From NCBI GenBank assembly GCA_949902685.1, contig CATLDS010000020.1, positions 1 through 7,574 on the forward strand: a DNA stretch of 7,574 nt, in the 5' to 3' direction. Position 1 is the stretch's first letter; each line of letters opens with the position of its first letter. Both the position numbers and the translations under genes were made by a program. Origin of the DNA: an uncultured Christensenellaceae bacterium. GTDB lineage: Bacteria > Bacillota > Clostridia > Christensenellales > UBA1242. Shown in pieces: positions 1-6,005 of this stretch. The notes below the pieces were generated by a model. It saw only the letters and a program-made list of their open reading frames with translations, ran no database searches and was not told the origin of the DNA.

Positions 1-693
1 GCCAATCTGTGTTACTTTCTTGGTCGTATATATCCACTTACTAGTAGCGGTCTGTGGATTGTAATAGTAAACACAACCATATGTTGGATCCCAACCATTT
101 AGAGCATCATCTGCCGCTTGATAAGCAGTTTGATTAGGCTCAAGATTAATCTGTCCATCATTTACTGCAGTAAACGCCCATGGCTGATATATGACACCTG
201 ATACTGTATTCGGGAATCTACTGTCTCTCACTCTATTAAGAACTACTGCACCGATAGCTACTTGTCCAGTATAACTTTCACCTCTTGCCTCTGCATAAAT
301 CACTTTGGCTAACAAGTATCTATCATTGGTATTATAGTTAGTACCTTTATTACCGCTAGTATTCGTATTAGATACACTCAATCCCATTTTGGCTGCGGTA
401 AGAGGTCCAACAATACCATCTTGAGTTAAACCATACTTTTTTTGGAATGCTTTGACGGCAGCTTTTGTCTTAGGACCATTTATTCCATCAACCGCTCCCG
501 TATAATATCCCCATTTCTTTAATTTAGTTTGCACATCCTTGATATTTGCTGTAGCGCCGTATACCGACTCTATGCGCGCTACAGTAGGCTCTGCAATCGG
601 TTCATTATTCATTGAACTAACTGTGCCGACTGCACCTACAACTCCAGCTACTCCTGCCACCATTACAAGTAAAGCAATAAAAATTTTCTTCAT
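1..693 (-). CDS. sleB: SleB-like spore cortex-lytic hydrolase (3' end cut by window)
   Basis: Probable spore cortex-lytic enzyme, a lytic transglycosylase-type hydrolase of spore peptidoglycan. It has 231 visible codons and no stop before the window edge. Residues 1-27 form a hydrophobic signal peptide or anchor. Residues about 48-106 are a peptidoglycan-binding-1 domain (VQTKLKKWGYYTGAVDGING, DGIVGPLT). Residues about 125-231 are the Hydrolase_2/SleB domain, with the YAEARGE motif (catalytic Glu135), VAIGAVVLNRV, ALNGWDPT and YYYNPQTATSKWIY. Only the last roughly ten residues of the family (an H.F-type ending) should be missing. The ATG is supported by AAGGAG five bases upstream, which overlaps the spoIIR stop codon, so the two genes are probably cotranscribed and translationally coupled. 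In Bacillus, sleB is a forespore (sigma-G) gene, which fits a partnership with spoIIR. A vegetative SleB-family hydrolase (CwlJ/SleB-like) remains possible. Confidence 0.88.
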   Translation of the reverse strand, partial: MKKIFIALLVMVAGVAGVVGAVGTVSSMNNEPIAEPTVARIESVYGATANIKDVQTKLKKWGYYTGAVDGINGPKTKAAVKAFQKKYGLTQDGIVGPLTAAKMGLSVSNTNTSGNKGTNYNTNDRYLLAKVIYAEARGESYTGQVAIGAVVLNRVRDSRFPNTVSGVIYQPWAFTAVNDGQINLEPNQTAYQAADDALNGWDPTYGCVYYYNPQTATSKWIYTTKKVTQIG

Positions 694-698
694 AAACT

Positions 699-704
699 CT
701 CCTT
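699..704 (-). promoter_or_regulatory. Ribosome binding site of sleB overlapping the spoIIR stop
   Basis: On the minus strand AAGGAG lies five bases before the sleB ATG and shares bases with the spoIIR TAA (703-705). This fixes the sleB start and suggests that ribosomes finishing spoIIR can reinitiate on sleB. Confidence 0.8.
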
Positions 705-1227
705 AACCGAAGAGTGATTGAAACCACTCCACAATCTTCGATTTAAAGTTAATTTGAGTATTGTTTTCATTTTTATTCATAAAACATAAAGGAGGATACA
801 TTACACACCACCAATTGTCGCCTATCGCATCACCTAGCTCGACAATTACAGCATCATAATAACCAGATTCAAGTGTTGTATTGCTATATGTTCTAGTAGG
901 AAAATATTCGTTATCTATCTTCACATTAACAGAATAATTAAAACCTTTACTTCTTAATATCTCTATACATCTTCGCTCAATGCTTGGCTTTAAACTATTA
1001 ATATAGGATATCGCCTTTTCTTTGCTCGATACATTACATAGATAAGGGGTTAAATATTCAACTAAATCATCTTTAATCTCATACTTCACCTTTTGGTCTA
1101 CAGCACTATTACTATTCGCTCGTATATGTAATCTAAGATAATCGTAATCTTCTCCTCTAGGCAACATACACGCCCCTACCATAATTAATAATAAAAGTGC
1201 TACACAAATCATTATCTTCTTTTTCAT
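703..1227 (-). CDS. spoIIR: Stage II sporulation protein R
   Basis: SpoIIR is the forespore-made, secreted signal that triggers SpoIIGA to process pro-sigma-E in the mother cell. The 174-residue protein starts with a signal or anchor segment (residues 5-19) and then carries the family blocks: LRLHIRANSN (31-40), DQKVKYEIKDDLVEYL (44-59), FPTRTY (109-114) and GDNWWCVMYPPLCF (136-149). I chose ATG 1227 because it directly precedes the hydrophobic segment. Longer in-frame starts (GTG 1263, ATG 1245) lie in or beside the upstream terminator and have no ribosome site. The ribosome site of the chosen start is also weak. The segment VGAC (17-20) resembles a lipobox, so Cys20 might be lipidated. The protein is shorter than the Bacillus homologue, mainly in the variable C-terminal part, and ends in an amphipathic EWFQSLFG tail. 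It forms an operon with the sleB-like gene nine bases downstream. Confidence 0.94.
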   Translation of the reverse strand: MKKKIMICVALLLLIMVGACMLPRGEDYDYLRLHIRANSNSAVDQKVKYEIKDDLVEYLTPYLCNVSSKEKAISYINSLKPSIERRCIEILRSKGFNYSVNVKIDNEYFPTRTYSNTTLESGYYDAVIVELGDAIGDNWWCVMYPPLCFMNKNENNTQINFKSKIVEWFQSLFG

Positions 1228-1246
1228 ACTTAGATAATTGAACATA

Positions 1247-1281
1247 AAATAAAAAAGATACACTCAATATAGAGTATATCT
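1247..1281 (-). terminator. Intrinsic terminator after the amidase gene
   Basis: On the minus strand, arms AGATATACTC and GAGTGTATCT (one G-T wobble) flank a six-base loop (1266-1271) and are followed by TTTTTTATTTT. It lies 38 bases past the amidase stop and only about 20 bases before the spoIIR ATG. The opposite strand also has a T-run after the hairpin, so it could act in both directions. Confidence 0.8.
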
Positions 1282-1318
1282 TTAAAATTTTTTTTCATTT
1301 TTTGTAGAAATTTATAAA

Positions 1319-2377
1319 CTAATTTGGATTAGGTCTACCACTACTAGATAGAAGGGCTTGCCATGTGGCTGGGCCTACTATTCCGTCCGCATTAAGACCA
1401 TTTTCACTCTGGAAGGCACGTACTGCCCGCTCTGTCTCGCCACCAAATATTCCATCTAAGTTGGTGATTGGATACAAGAATGATAATAGCAATCGTTGTA
1501 AGTACAATACCGCACTTTTCCTACTTCCACGTTTAAGTGTATTAGCGCTAGGATTTAAGTTCAGTAGTGCAGTCCAAGTATTGCGACCAACGATACCGTC
1601 TGCTGATAGATTATTATTCGTCTGGAAATTTCTAACCGCATTAGCAGTACCTGCACCGAAGATTCCATCAGTCGAGAGATTATAGCCATATTGATTAAGT
1701 AAGTATTGCAACATCTTAACTTTATTCCCTCTATCTCCTTGCCTTAATGTAGGATAATTATTTATCTCTCGTGAGACATACGGAACATCTAAGAATTGAC
1801 ATACTCCAAAGCACGCACCTTCACCTACATTAGTGGTAAACTCTGGATTAATCATGAGCTTAGCTTCATTAAAATTAGTCATAAAGCCAGCTTCTATTAA
1901 TGTTGAAGGACAGTTCACATTAGATAGAACCCCTATCGAAATTGTTCCTACAAATCTACCTACACCACCCGAAAAGTTAACTACGCCCTCGTATACCTCT
2001 TCACTCAATTCTCGACTTCTAGTTGGATATGGATTGTACGGACTATAATATACCTCTATACCTCTTGCTGAGTTAAATGAAGTACCAGTACCAAATCCGT
2101 TATATGCAAAGGTTACTAAAGTACTAAGCCCAGCACGATTAGCACGAACTACACGAGTAGACACACTAGTATCTTGCAATTCCGGATGAATATCATACAC
2201 ATTAAAACCGCACCTCAAACATGCATTTATGAAATCTAATTTTGCTTGTCTATTAAATTCATTCTCATAAAAACTCCTACCAATGTATGGCATAATTGGA
2301 GTTCGTTTACCAGCTGTAGGCGGATTAATTCCGTGTTCATCATTTGCACCTATTAAAAAATTACTTGCTTCTGCCAT
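1319..2377 (-). CDS. Amidase_3-like cell-wall protein with two C-terminal peptidoglycan-binding domains
   Basis: Resembles N-acetylmuramoyl-L-alanine amidases (Amidase_3), which cut the bond between MurNAc and the stem peptide. The N-terminal domain (about 8-198) has H15 (DEHG) and E38 (YENEFN) at the usual first two zinc-ligand positions, the RVVRAN block, GIEVYYS, and LIEAGFMTN with the expected catalytic Glu162. Where the family has SIHAN, this protein reads TFAYNG, putting Tyr92 at the third ligand position. Two peptidoglycan-binding-1 repeats follow (about 209-273 and 279-344), each with DGIFG and ADGIVG motifs. There is no signal peptide, so it may act in a compartment that lyses or be exported by another route. 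The start has GAGGT upstream. It lies 45 bases behind the HD gene with no terminator between, so it is probably the last gene of the hisS operon. Neighbouring spore genes hint at a sporulation or germination role, which is inference. Confidence 0.83.
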   Translation of the reverse strand: MAEASNFLIGANDEHGINPPTAGKRTPIMPYIGRSFYENEFNRQAKLDFINACLRCGFNVYDIHPELQDTSVSTRVVRANRAGLSTLVTFAYNGFGTGTSFNSARGIEVYYSPYNPYPTRSRELSEEVYEGVVNFSGGVGRFVGTISIGVLSNVNCPSTLIEAGFMTNFNEAKLMINPEFTTNVGEGACFGVCQFLDVPYVSREINNYPTLRQGDRGNKVKMLQYLLNQYGYNLSTDGIFGAGTANAVRNFQTNNNLSADGIVGRNTWTALLNLNPSANTLKRGSRKSAVLYLQRLLLSFLYPITNLDGIFGGETERAVRAFQSENGLNADGIVGPATWQALLSSSGRPNPN

Positions 2378-2422
2378 CTTTACCTCAATGATATTTATGC
2401 AAGTAATTTTATTTTAGTTAAT

Positions 2423-3019
2423 TTATCTTACTTCTTCATCTAAATAACTAGCCTCTAAATCGGATGCAAACATTAACACCGCTAGTGGAAAACGTCTAAA
2501 CGCTTCATACAAATCTGTAGACCCTTGATTTCTAGGGTCGAACGGCCCCATGTGCCAATTAATAGCCATAGCCTCTTCTCTAGTCAAACGCATATATCCA
2601 TTCACTATATATACAGATTTCTCTCCATGCCCGTACGGAAGCGGGTTATTATAGGCAAAATATGGCACTTGTATCCATTGACCATTAACCTTTTGATTGC
2701 GATAATCTACAGTATAAGTATTCACTTTACAAATATCGTGTAACAATGCAATAATTGCAATACTTTCATCACTTATTGTTTTATTATAATCTTCTCCATA
2801 TTCAAGCAGTATATTTGCTTTCAGTCTTTTATACACATTCAATGAATGTAGCGCAAGCCCTCCCTCAAAATTAGAGTGCCGTCTACCAGATGCAGGTGCT
2901 ATAAAGAAATCACTGGTATTAGAAATATACTCAAGCAATTTGTCTGCACCTTCTCGCTTGATATATGTCTTATATATCTTAGTATACTCTTCTCGTACCT
3001 GCTCAATATCCTTTTCCAT
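2423..3019 (-). CDS. HD-domain metal-dependent phosphohydrolase, substrate unknown
   Basis: A 198-residue cytoplasmic protein of the HD superfamily, whose members hydrolyse phosphate esters of nucleotides or nucleic acids with bound metal. The ligand set is visible: H58 (GGLALHSLNVY), H94-D95 (ALLHDICKVN), H131 (YGHGEKSV), H156 (INWHMGPFD) and D187 (FASDLEA). The extra histidines (131, 156) suggest a two-metal centre. The first 35 residues look helical and charged. There is no membrane segment, and no second domain (relA, GGDEF, RNA-binding) that would reveal the substrate. The ribosome site AGGAGA overlaps the stop codon of the hydrogenase gene, and the spacing of seven bases implies cotranscription and coupling with it. 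Similar stand-alone HD proteins occur in Firmicutes chromosomes and phages, but I do not recognise a characterised one. Confidence 0.85.
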   Translation of the reverse strand: MEKDIEQVREEYTKIYKTYIKREGADKLLEYISNTSDFFIAPASGRRHSNFEGGLALHSLNVYKRLKANILLEYGEDYNKTISDESIAIIALLHDICKVNTYTVDYRNQKVNGQWIQVPYFAYNNPLPYGHGEKSVYIVNGYMRLTREEAMAINWHMGPFDPRNQGSTDLYEAFRRFPLAVLMFASDLEASYLDEEVR

Positions 3020-3022
3020 ATC

Positions 3023-3028
3023 TCTCCT
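3023..3028 (-). promoter_or_regulatory. Ribosome binding site of the HD gene overlapping the hydrogenase stop
   Basis: The minus-strand AGGAGA includes bases of the hydrogenase TAG (3027-3029) and precedes the HD-gene ATG by three to four bases. It decides the ATG at 3019 and indicates translational coupling. Confidence 0.75.
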
Positions 3029-4334
3029 ATCTCTTGGTGTAATATGTATGTAAATACTTTTTACTCTTCTCGCTTAATGGCGTAATTAGAAATTCATTAT
3101 ATAATGATTTTACTTCAGGGTTTTCGTAACTCAATCTCTTTTCCATCTTAGCGTCACACGAATACAATCCCTCCGCACGTTTCACCACTGCGCTATCCAT
3201 ATCTCTTAATATCGGTTGACCGCCACCGCCAACGCAACCATTAGGACAAGCCATCACCTCTATCATATCATATTTACGTCTTTTCAAACTGTCTAAAATT
3301 TCACGTGCCTTATTTGTACCGAACAGAACACAAAGTTTCACATCCCTATCTAATAAATGTACTGTAGCAGTTTTGACATCCTTATAACCTCTCAGTGCCT
3401 TAAATTTCAAAAAGTTCTCAGGAGGATTTTGCCCAGTAGTCAAATAGTAGGCAGTGAGCACACTAGCCTCCATCACTCCTCCGCTAGCACCAAATATCAC
3501 TCCTGCGCCCGTACCCAGAGGCAATGCTGTATCATATTCGCTATCTGTCAATTTCTTGAAATCAATTTTTTCGCGTTTCAATAGTCTACCAAATTCACGC
3601 ACACTCATTACATAATCTGTATCTTGACCATATAAACCACTTAGTTCAGGACGTTTAATCTCAAATTTCTTCGCTACACATGGAGTCAATGCTACTACCA
3701 CCAAATCACTAGGTTTGATATTGTGTTTCTTGGCTAAGAAATTTTTTATCACACTCGCTTGCATAGATATAGGACTACGACAAGTGGATAAATTAGGTAT
3801 CAACTGTGGGTAGAATGTTTCAACAAACTTTACCCAAGCAGGACAGCAACTGGTGAATTGAGGTAGATTAGTACCATTTTTTAATCTATCTATTAATTCA
3901 CTAGCCTCCTCCATAATAGTCAAATCTGCACCAAACGTAACATCATAAACATAGTCTGCACCCAATCTCTTAAGTGCTGATACTATCTTACCTGTAACTA
4001 TTTCGCCAGACGGATAATCATACATCTCGCCGACTGACACTCTCACAGATGGAGATGTGATAACTGCAACCTTTTTATTAGGGTTATGTATCGCATCCAT
4101 AATTGCAGATGTATCATCCTGCTCAACTAATGAACCTACTGGGCAAACGTTGACACATTGTCCACAATTAATACACACAATATTTTCGCTATCATAAGTC
4201 CAATGGCATGCTACACCCATTTTATTCTTACAAACATCTTTGCACTTACCACATAAGACACATTTTTTATCATGTCTCTTTATGCTAGGGTTATCATGTG
4301 CTACAGGAACACGAATTTCACTATATTTATCCAT
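3027..4334 (-). CDS. [FeFe]-hydrogenase, short ferredoxin-type (probably group B)
   Basis: Iron-only hydrogenase catalytic subunit, catalysing reversible 2H+ + 2e- to H2, with electrons expected from ferredoxin in the anaerobic cytoplasm. The N-terminal part holds two [4Fe-4S] motifs: C25-C28-C31-C35 and C54-C57-C60-C64 followed by Pro. H-cluster signatures are present: L1 TSCCPAW (161-167; Cys163 proton relay, Cys164 ligand), L2 TPCVAKKFE (217-225; Cys219, Lys222), and L3 from E359 to P374 (VMACPNGCVGGGGQP; Cys363, Cys367). FGASGGVMEA (281-290) is also typical. L2 has Thr where classical group A enzymes have Met; this and the 435-residue length suggest group B, an inference by eye. No NADH-binding partner subunit or HydE/F/G maturase is in the window, so a monomeric ferredoxin enzyme matured from another locus is likely. 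AGGAG precedes the ATG; hisS ends 24 bases upstream. Confidence 0.93.
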   Translation of the reverse strand: MDKYSEIRVPVAHDNPSIKRHDKKCVLCGKCKDVCKNKMGVACHWTYDSENIVCINCGQCVNVCPVGSLVEQDDTSAIMDAIHNPNKKVAVITSPSVRVSVGEMYDYPSGEIVTGKIVSALKRLGADYVYDVTFGADLTIMEEASELIDRLKNGTNLPQFTSCCPAWVKFVETFYPQLIPNLSTCRSPISMQASVIKNFLAKKHNIKPSDLVVVALTPCVAKKFEIKRPELSGLYGQDTDYVMSVREFGRLLKREKIDFKKLTDSEYDTALPLGTGAGVIFGASGGVMEASVLTAYYLTTGQNPPENFLKFKALRGYKDVKTATVHLLDRDVKLCVLFGTNKAREILDSLKRRKYDMIEVMACPNGCVGGGGQPILRDMDSAVVKRAEGLYSCDAKMEKRLSYENPEVKSLYNEFLITPLSEKSKKYLHTYYTKR

Positions 4335-4358
4335 CTTTTCTCCTAAGTAAGTATATAT

Positions 4359-5603
4359 TTACTTTAACAATTTAATATCTTTTCCTTCAATGTATTCGCG
4401 TACACTAGTCACACAATCTGCCACTGTAACAATTTTCTCGTAAAACGATTTCATATTTTTTGGACGTACGAACAGTGAGACATTATATTTCGATTTCAAT
4501 TTTTCTTTAACATCATACACTTGATTAATATCGTCTGTACTATCATAAATTAATGCTAGATTGTACAATGAATTGAAACGTGCACCACGCTCAAGTAAGA
4601 GCATACACACAGGCTCAAATCCTATAGAACATCCTACGGCTGAAGTATCAGTGCCCGTAATCTTGCCTACCATTTTATCATATCTACCGCCACCTACAAT
4701 TGCTCCTGTAAATCCATCAGTATATATCTCGTAGACTGTACCAGTATAATATCCCTGTCCACGCACTATTGATATATCGAACTTAATTTCGCAACTTTCA
4801 CCAGTCAGTTTATCAAGAGAATTAATCAAATATGATAGTCTATTGATAGTGTCTATATCTACACCATATTTTTCTAAGCTGGTGATACCTTTATCCAATA
4901 TCTCATTTAATGCATCTATTAATCTATTAATATTGTCAGTATCAAAACCTTTCTCTATAAGTTCCATCATCACGCCAGTAATAGATATTTTATCAATCTT
5001 ATCTAATGTGACACATACTGATTTGATTTCTTCATCTTTAAAACCTGCATATCCACATACCGAATTCAAGACTTCTCTACTATTAATTCGTACTACGAGT
5101 GAACTAAAACCAAGTTTATTAAGTGTCTCAATACTGGTCTTTAACAATTCAAGTTCGGCATTGACAGTATTATCACCAAAAATGTCTATATCGCACTGAG
5201 TGAATTGTCTATTTCTACCACGTTGCGGACGCTCTGCTCTAAATGCCTGACCTATTTGAATAGACTTGAATATAGTAGGTAATTTATCTCTATTGTTAGC
5301 ATAAAATCTAGCAAGCGGTACTGTCAAGTCGTATCTAAGTCCTTCTGCAACAATATCAGCCTCTGTAAGATTATCTTTAGTCAAATCTAATTTATCTCTA
5401 CGTTTGATAGTTTTAAACATTAATTTTTGATTATCACCAGTATCATTGCTTAAATACTCAATATGTTCGAGGATTGGCGTGTCTATGAGATTAAATCCAT
5501 TATTTTGATACGAACTTAGGATAGTCTGTCGTACCATCTCCCTCGTCTTAGCCTCGCGTGGCATATAATCATATGTTCCCCTAACAGGGTTAAAGTTTTT
5601 CAT
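4359..5603 (-). CDS. hisS: Histidyl-tRNA synthetase
   Basis: Class II aminoacyl-tRNA synthetase charging tRNA-His with histidine. The 414 residues match the usual family length. Start MKNFNPVRGTYDYMP and DTPILE (41-46, motif 1 region) are followed by LRYDLTVPLAR (89-99), motif 2 FRAERPQRGRNRQF (121-134), the histidine-specific RGQGYYTGTVYE (281-292, with catalytic Arg281), GGGRYD (304-309), and motif 3 at VGCSIGFEPV (323-332). The C-terminal region from about 345 is a compact anticodon-binding domain. Odd point: motif 3 normally ends in GxER, but here Glu330 is followed by Pro331, so the conserved ATP-contacting Arg appears absent. The ribosome site AAGGAG stands seven bases from the ATG. The gene is first in an operon with the hydrogenase, driven by a strong sigma-A promoter with a leader of about 20 bases, too short for a T-box. 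HisZ is less likely because the tRNA-side domain and the HisA motif are kept. Confidence 0.94.
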   Translation of the reverse strand: MKNFNPVRGTYDYMPREAKTREMVRQTILSSYQNNGFNLIDTPILEHIEYLSNDTGDNQKLMFKTIKRRDKLDLTKDNLTEADIVAEGLRYDLTVPLARFYANNRDKLPTIFKSIQIGQAFRAERPQRGRNRQFTQCDIDIFGDNTVNAELELLKTSIETLNKLGFSSLVVRINSREVLNSVCGYAGFKDEEIKSVCVTLDKIDKISITGVMMELIEKGFDTDNINRLIDALNEILDKGITSLEKYGVDIDTINRLSYLINSLDKLTGESCEIKFDISIVRGQGYYTGTVYEIYTDGFTGAIVGGGRYDKMVGKITGTDTSAVGCSIGFEPVCMLLLERGARFNSLYNLALIYDSTDDINQVYDVKEKLKSKYNVSLFVRPKNMKSFYEKIVTVADCVTSVREYIEGKDIKLLK

Positions 5604-5630
5604 TAATCGCTCCTTACTATCTATGTGTTA

Positions 5631-5660
5631 ATTATAGTTTAATTTAATAAAGATTGTCAA
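5631..5660 (-). promoter_or_regulatory. Sigma-A promoter of the hisS-hydrogenase operon
   Basis: On the minus strand, TTGACA (5655-5660) and TATAAT (5631-5636) both match the consensus perfectly and are separated by 18 bases of AT-rich spacer. The predicted start is near 5624, leaving about 20 bases of leader. The promoter begins right after the veg terminator. Confidence 0.87.
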
Positions 5661-5688
5661 TAAAAAAGCCGATACTTACTATCGACTT
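5661..5688 (-). terminator. Intrinsic terminator of veg
   Basis: On the minus strand, arms AAGTCGATA and TATCGGCTT (one G-T wobble) enclose a five-base loop and run into TTTTTT. The hairpin begins inside the veg stop codon (5687-5689), so termination follows translation immediately. Confidence 0.88.
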
Positions 5689-5929
5689 AATTATCACTAC
5701 TAATCTTCACTTCTCCACACAATATATCGTTATAGGAATAGGTATTAATTGTTTCTAAATCTATAGAGCAAGATTTGACCGTAAATACGCTAGCATAAAC
5801 ATCTTCTATTCGTGCTCTGTAACTTGCCACTTTGCGTCTACCTCTATTGATATGCAGATTGACCTCTTGTCCCTTTAATTCTAATATACGATTTTTAATG
5901 TTCTCCACAGTGTTAGGCATCTTTTTCAT
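5687..5929 (-). CDS. veg: Veg family protein
   Basis: Small (80-residue) Veg/DUF1021 protein, a conserved single-domain Firmicutes family with a predicted small beta-barrel fold. In Bacillus subtilis Veg is abundant and promotes biofilm gene expression; its role in Clostridia is not established. Family features visible are IKNRILELKGQEVNL (11-25), the basic INRGRRKVASYRARIEDVY (27-45), and the C-terminal TYSYNDILCGEVKI (63-76). The ATG at 5929 is preferred over the internal Met4 because GGGGTGA, a good ribosome site, lies five bases upstream. The gene is flanked by two intrinsic terminators, so it is a single-gene transcript unless it is read through from the zinc-ribbon gene. Family assignment is firm; function here is inferred. 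Confidence 0.9.
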   Translation of the reverse strand: MKKMPNTVENIKNRILELKGQEVNLHINRGRRKVASYRARIEDVYASVFTVKSCSIDLETINTYSYNDILCGEVKISSDN

Positions 5930-5955
5930 AGTTTCACCCCACTAGATTTTCGTCA

Positions 5956-5984
5956 TGAATAAAAAAAATAAACGCAATCGTCAA
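5956..5984 (-). promoter_or_regulatory. Possible veg promoter embedded in the upstream terminator
   Basis: Only 76 bases separate veg from the gene before it, and the terminator takes much of this. A minus-strand TTGACG (5979-5984) sits at the terminator loop, with TATTCA 17 bases downstream (5956-5961). The -35 is good, the -10 poor. A start near 5949 would leave about 20 bases of leader. Confidence 0.3.
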
Positions 5985-5994
5985 AGATTGCGCT
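5961..5994 (-). terminator. Intrinsic terminator of the acidic zinc-ribbon gene
   Basis: On the minus strand, arms AGCGCAATC and GATTGCGTT (one G-T wobble) flank a six-base loop and are followed by TATTTTTTTT. It lies 11 bases after the stop codon at 6006 and is the strongest hairpin in the window. Confidence 0.9.
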
Positions 5995-6005
5995 TTCTCT
6001 ACAAA

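Noticed and set aside
1228..1263. Longer SpoIIR starting at GTG 1263 or ATG 1245
   Set aside because: These starts lie in the terminator hairpin or T-run, lack ribosome sites and would place extra residues before the signal segment.
1365..2048. Two plus-strand open frames within the amidase gene
   Set aside because: They lie opposite a gene with clear domain structure, show no recognisable domains and have no credible start signals.
2525..3584. Plus-strand open frames opposite the HD and hydrogenase genes
   Set aside because: They are short, without domain features, and antisense to well-conserved genes.
4843..5199. Plus-strand 118-codon frame opposite hisS
   Set aside because: It is antisense to the HisRS coding region, with Ser/Leu/Ile-rich composition typical of reverse reading.
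5604..5660. T-box riboswitch ahead of hisS
   Set aside because: The consensus promoter leaves only about 20 bases of leader, and the hairpin upstream belongs to the veg terminator.
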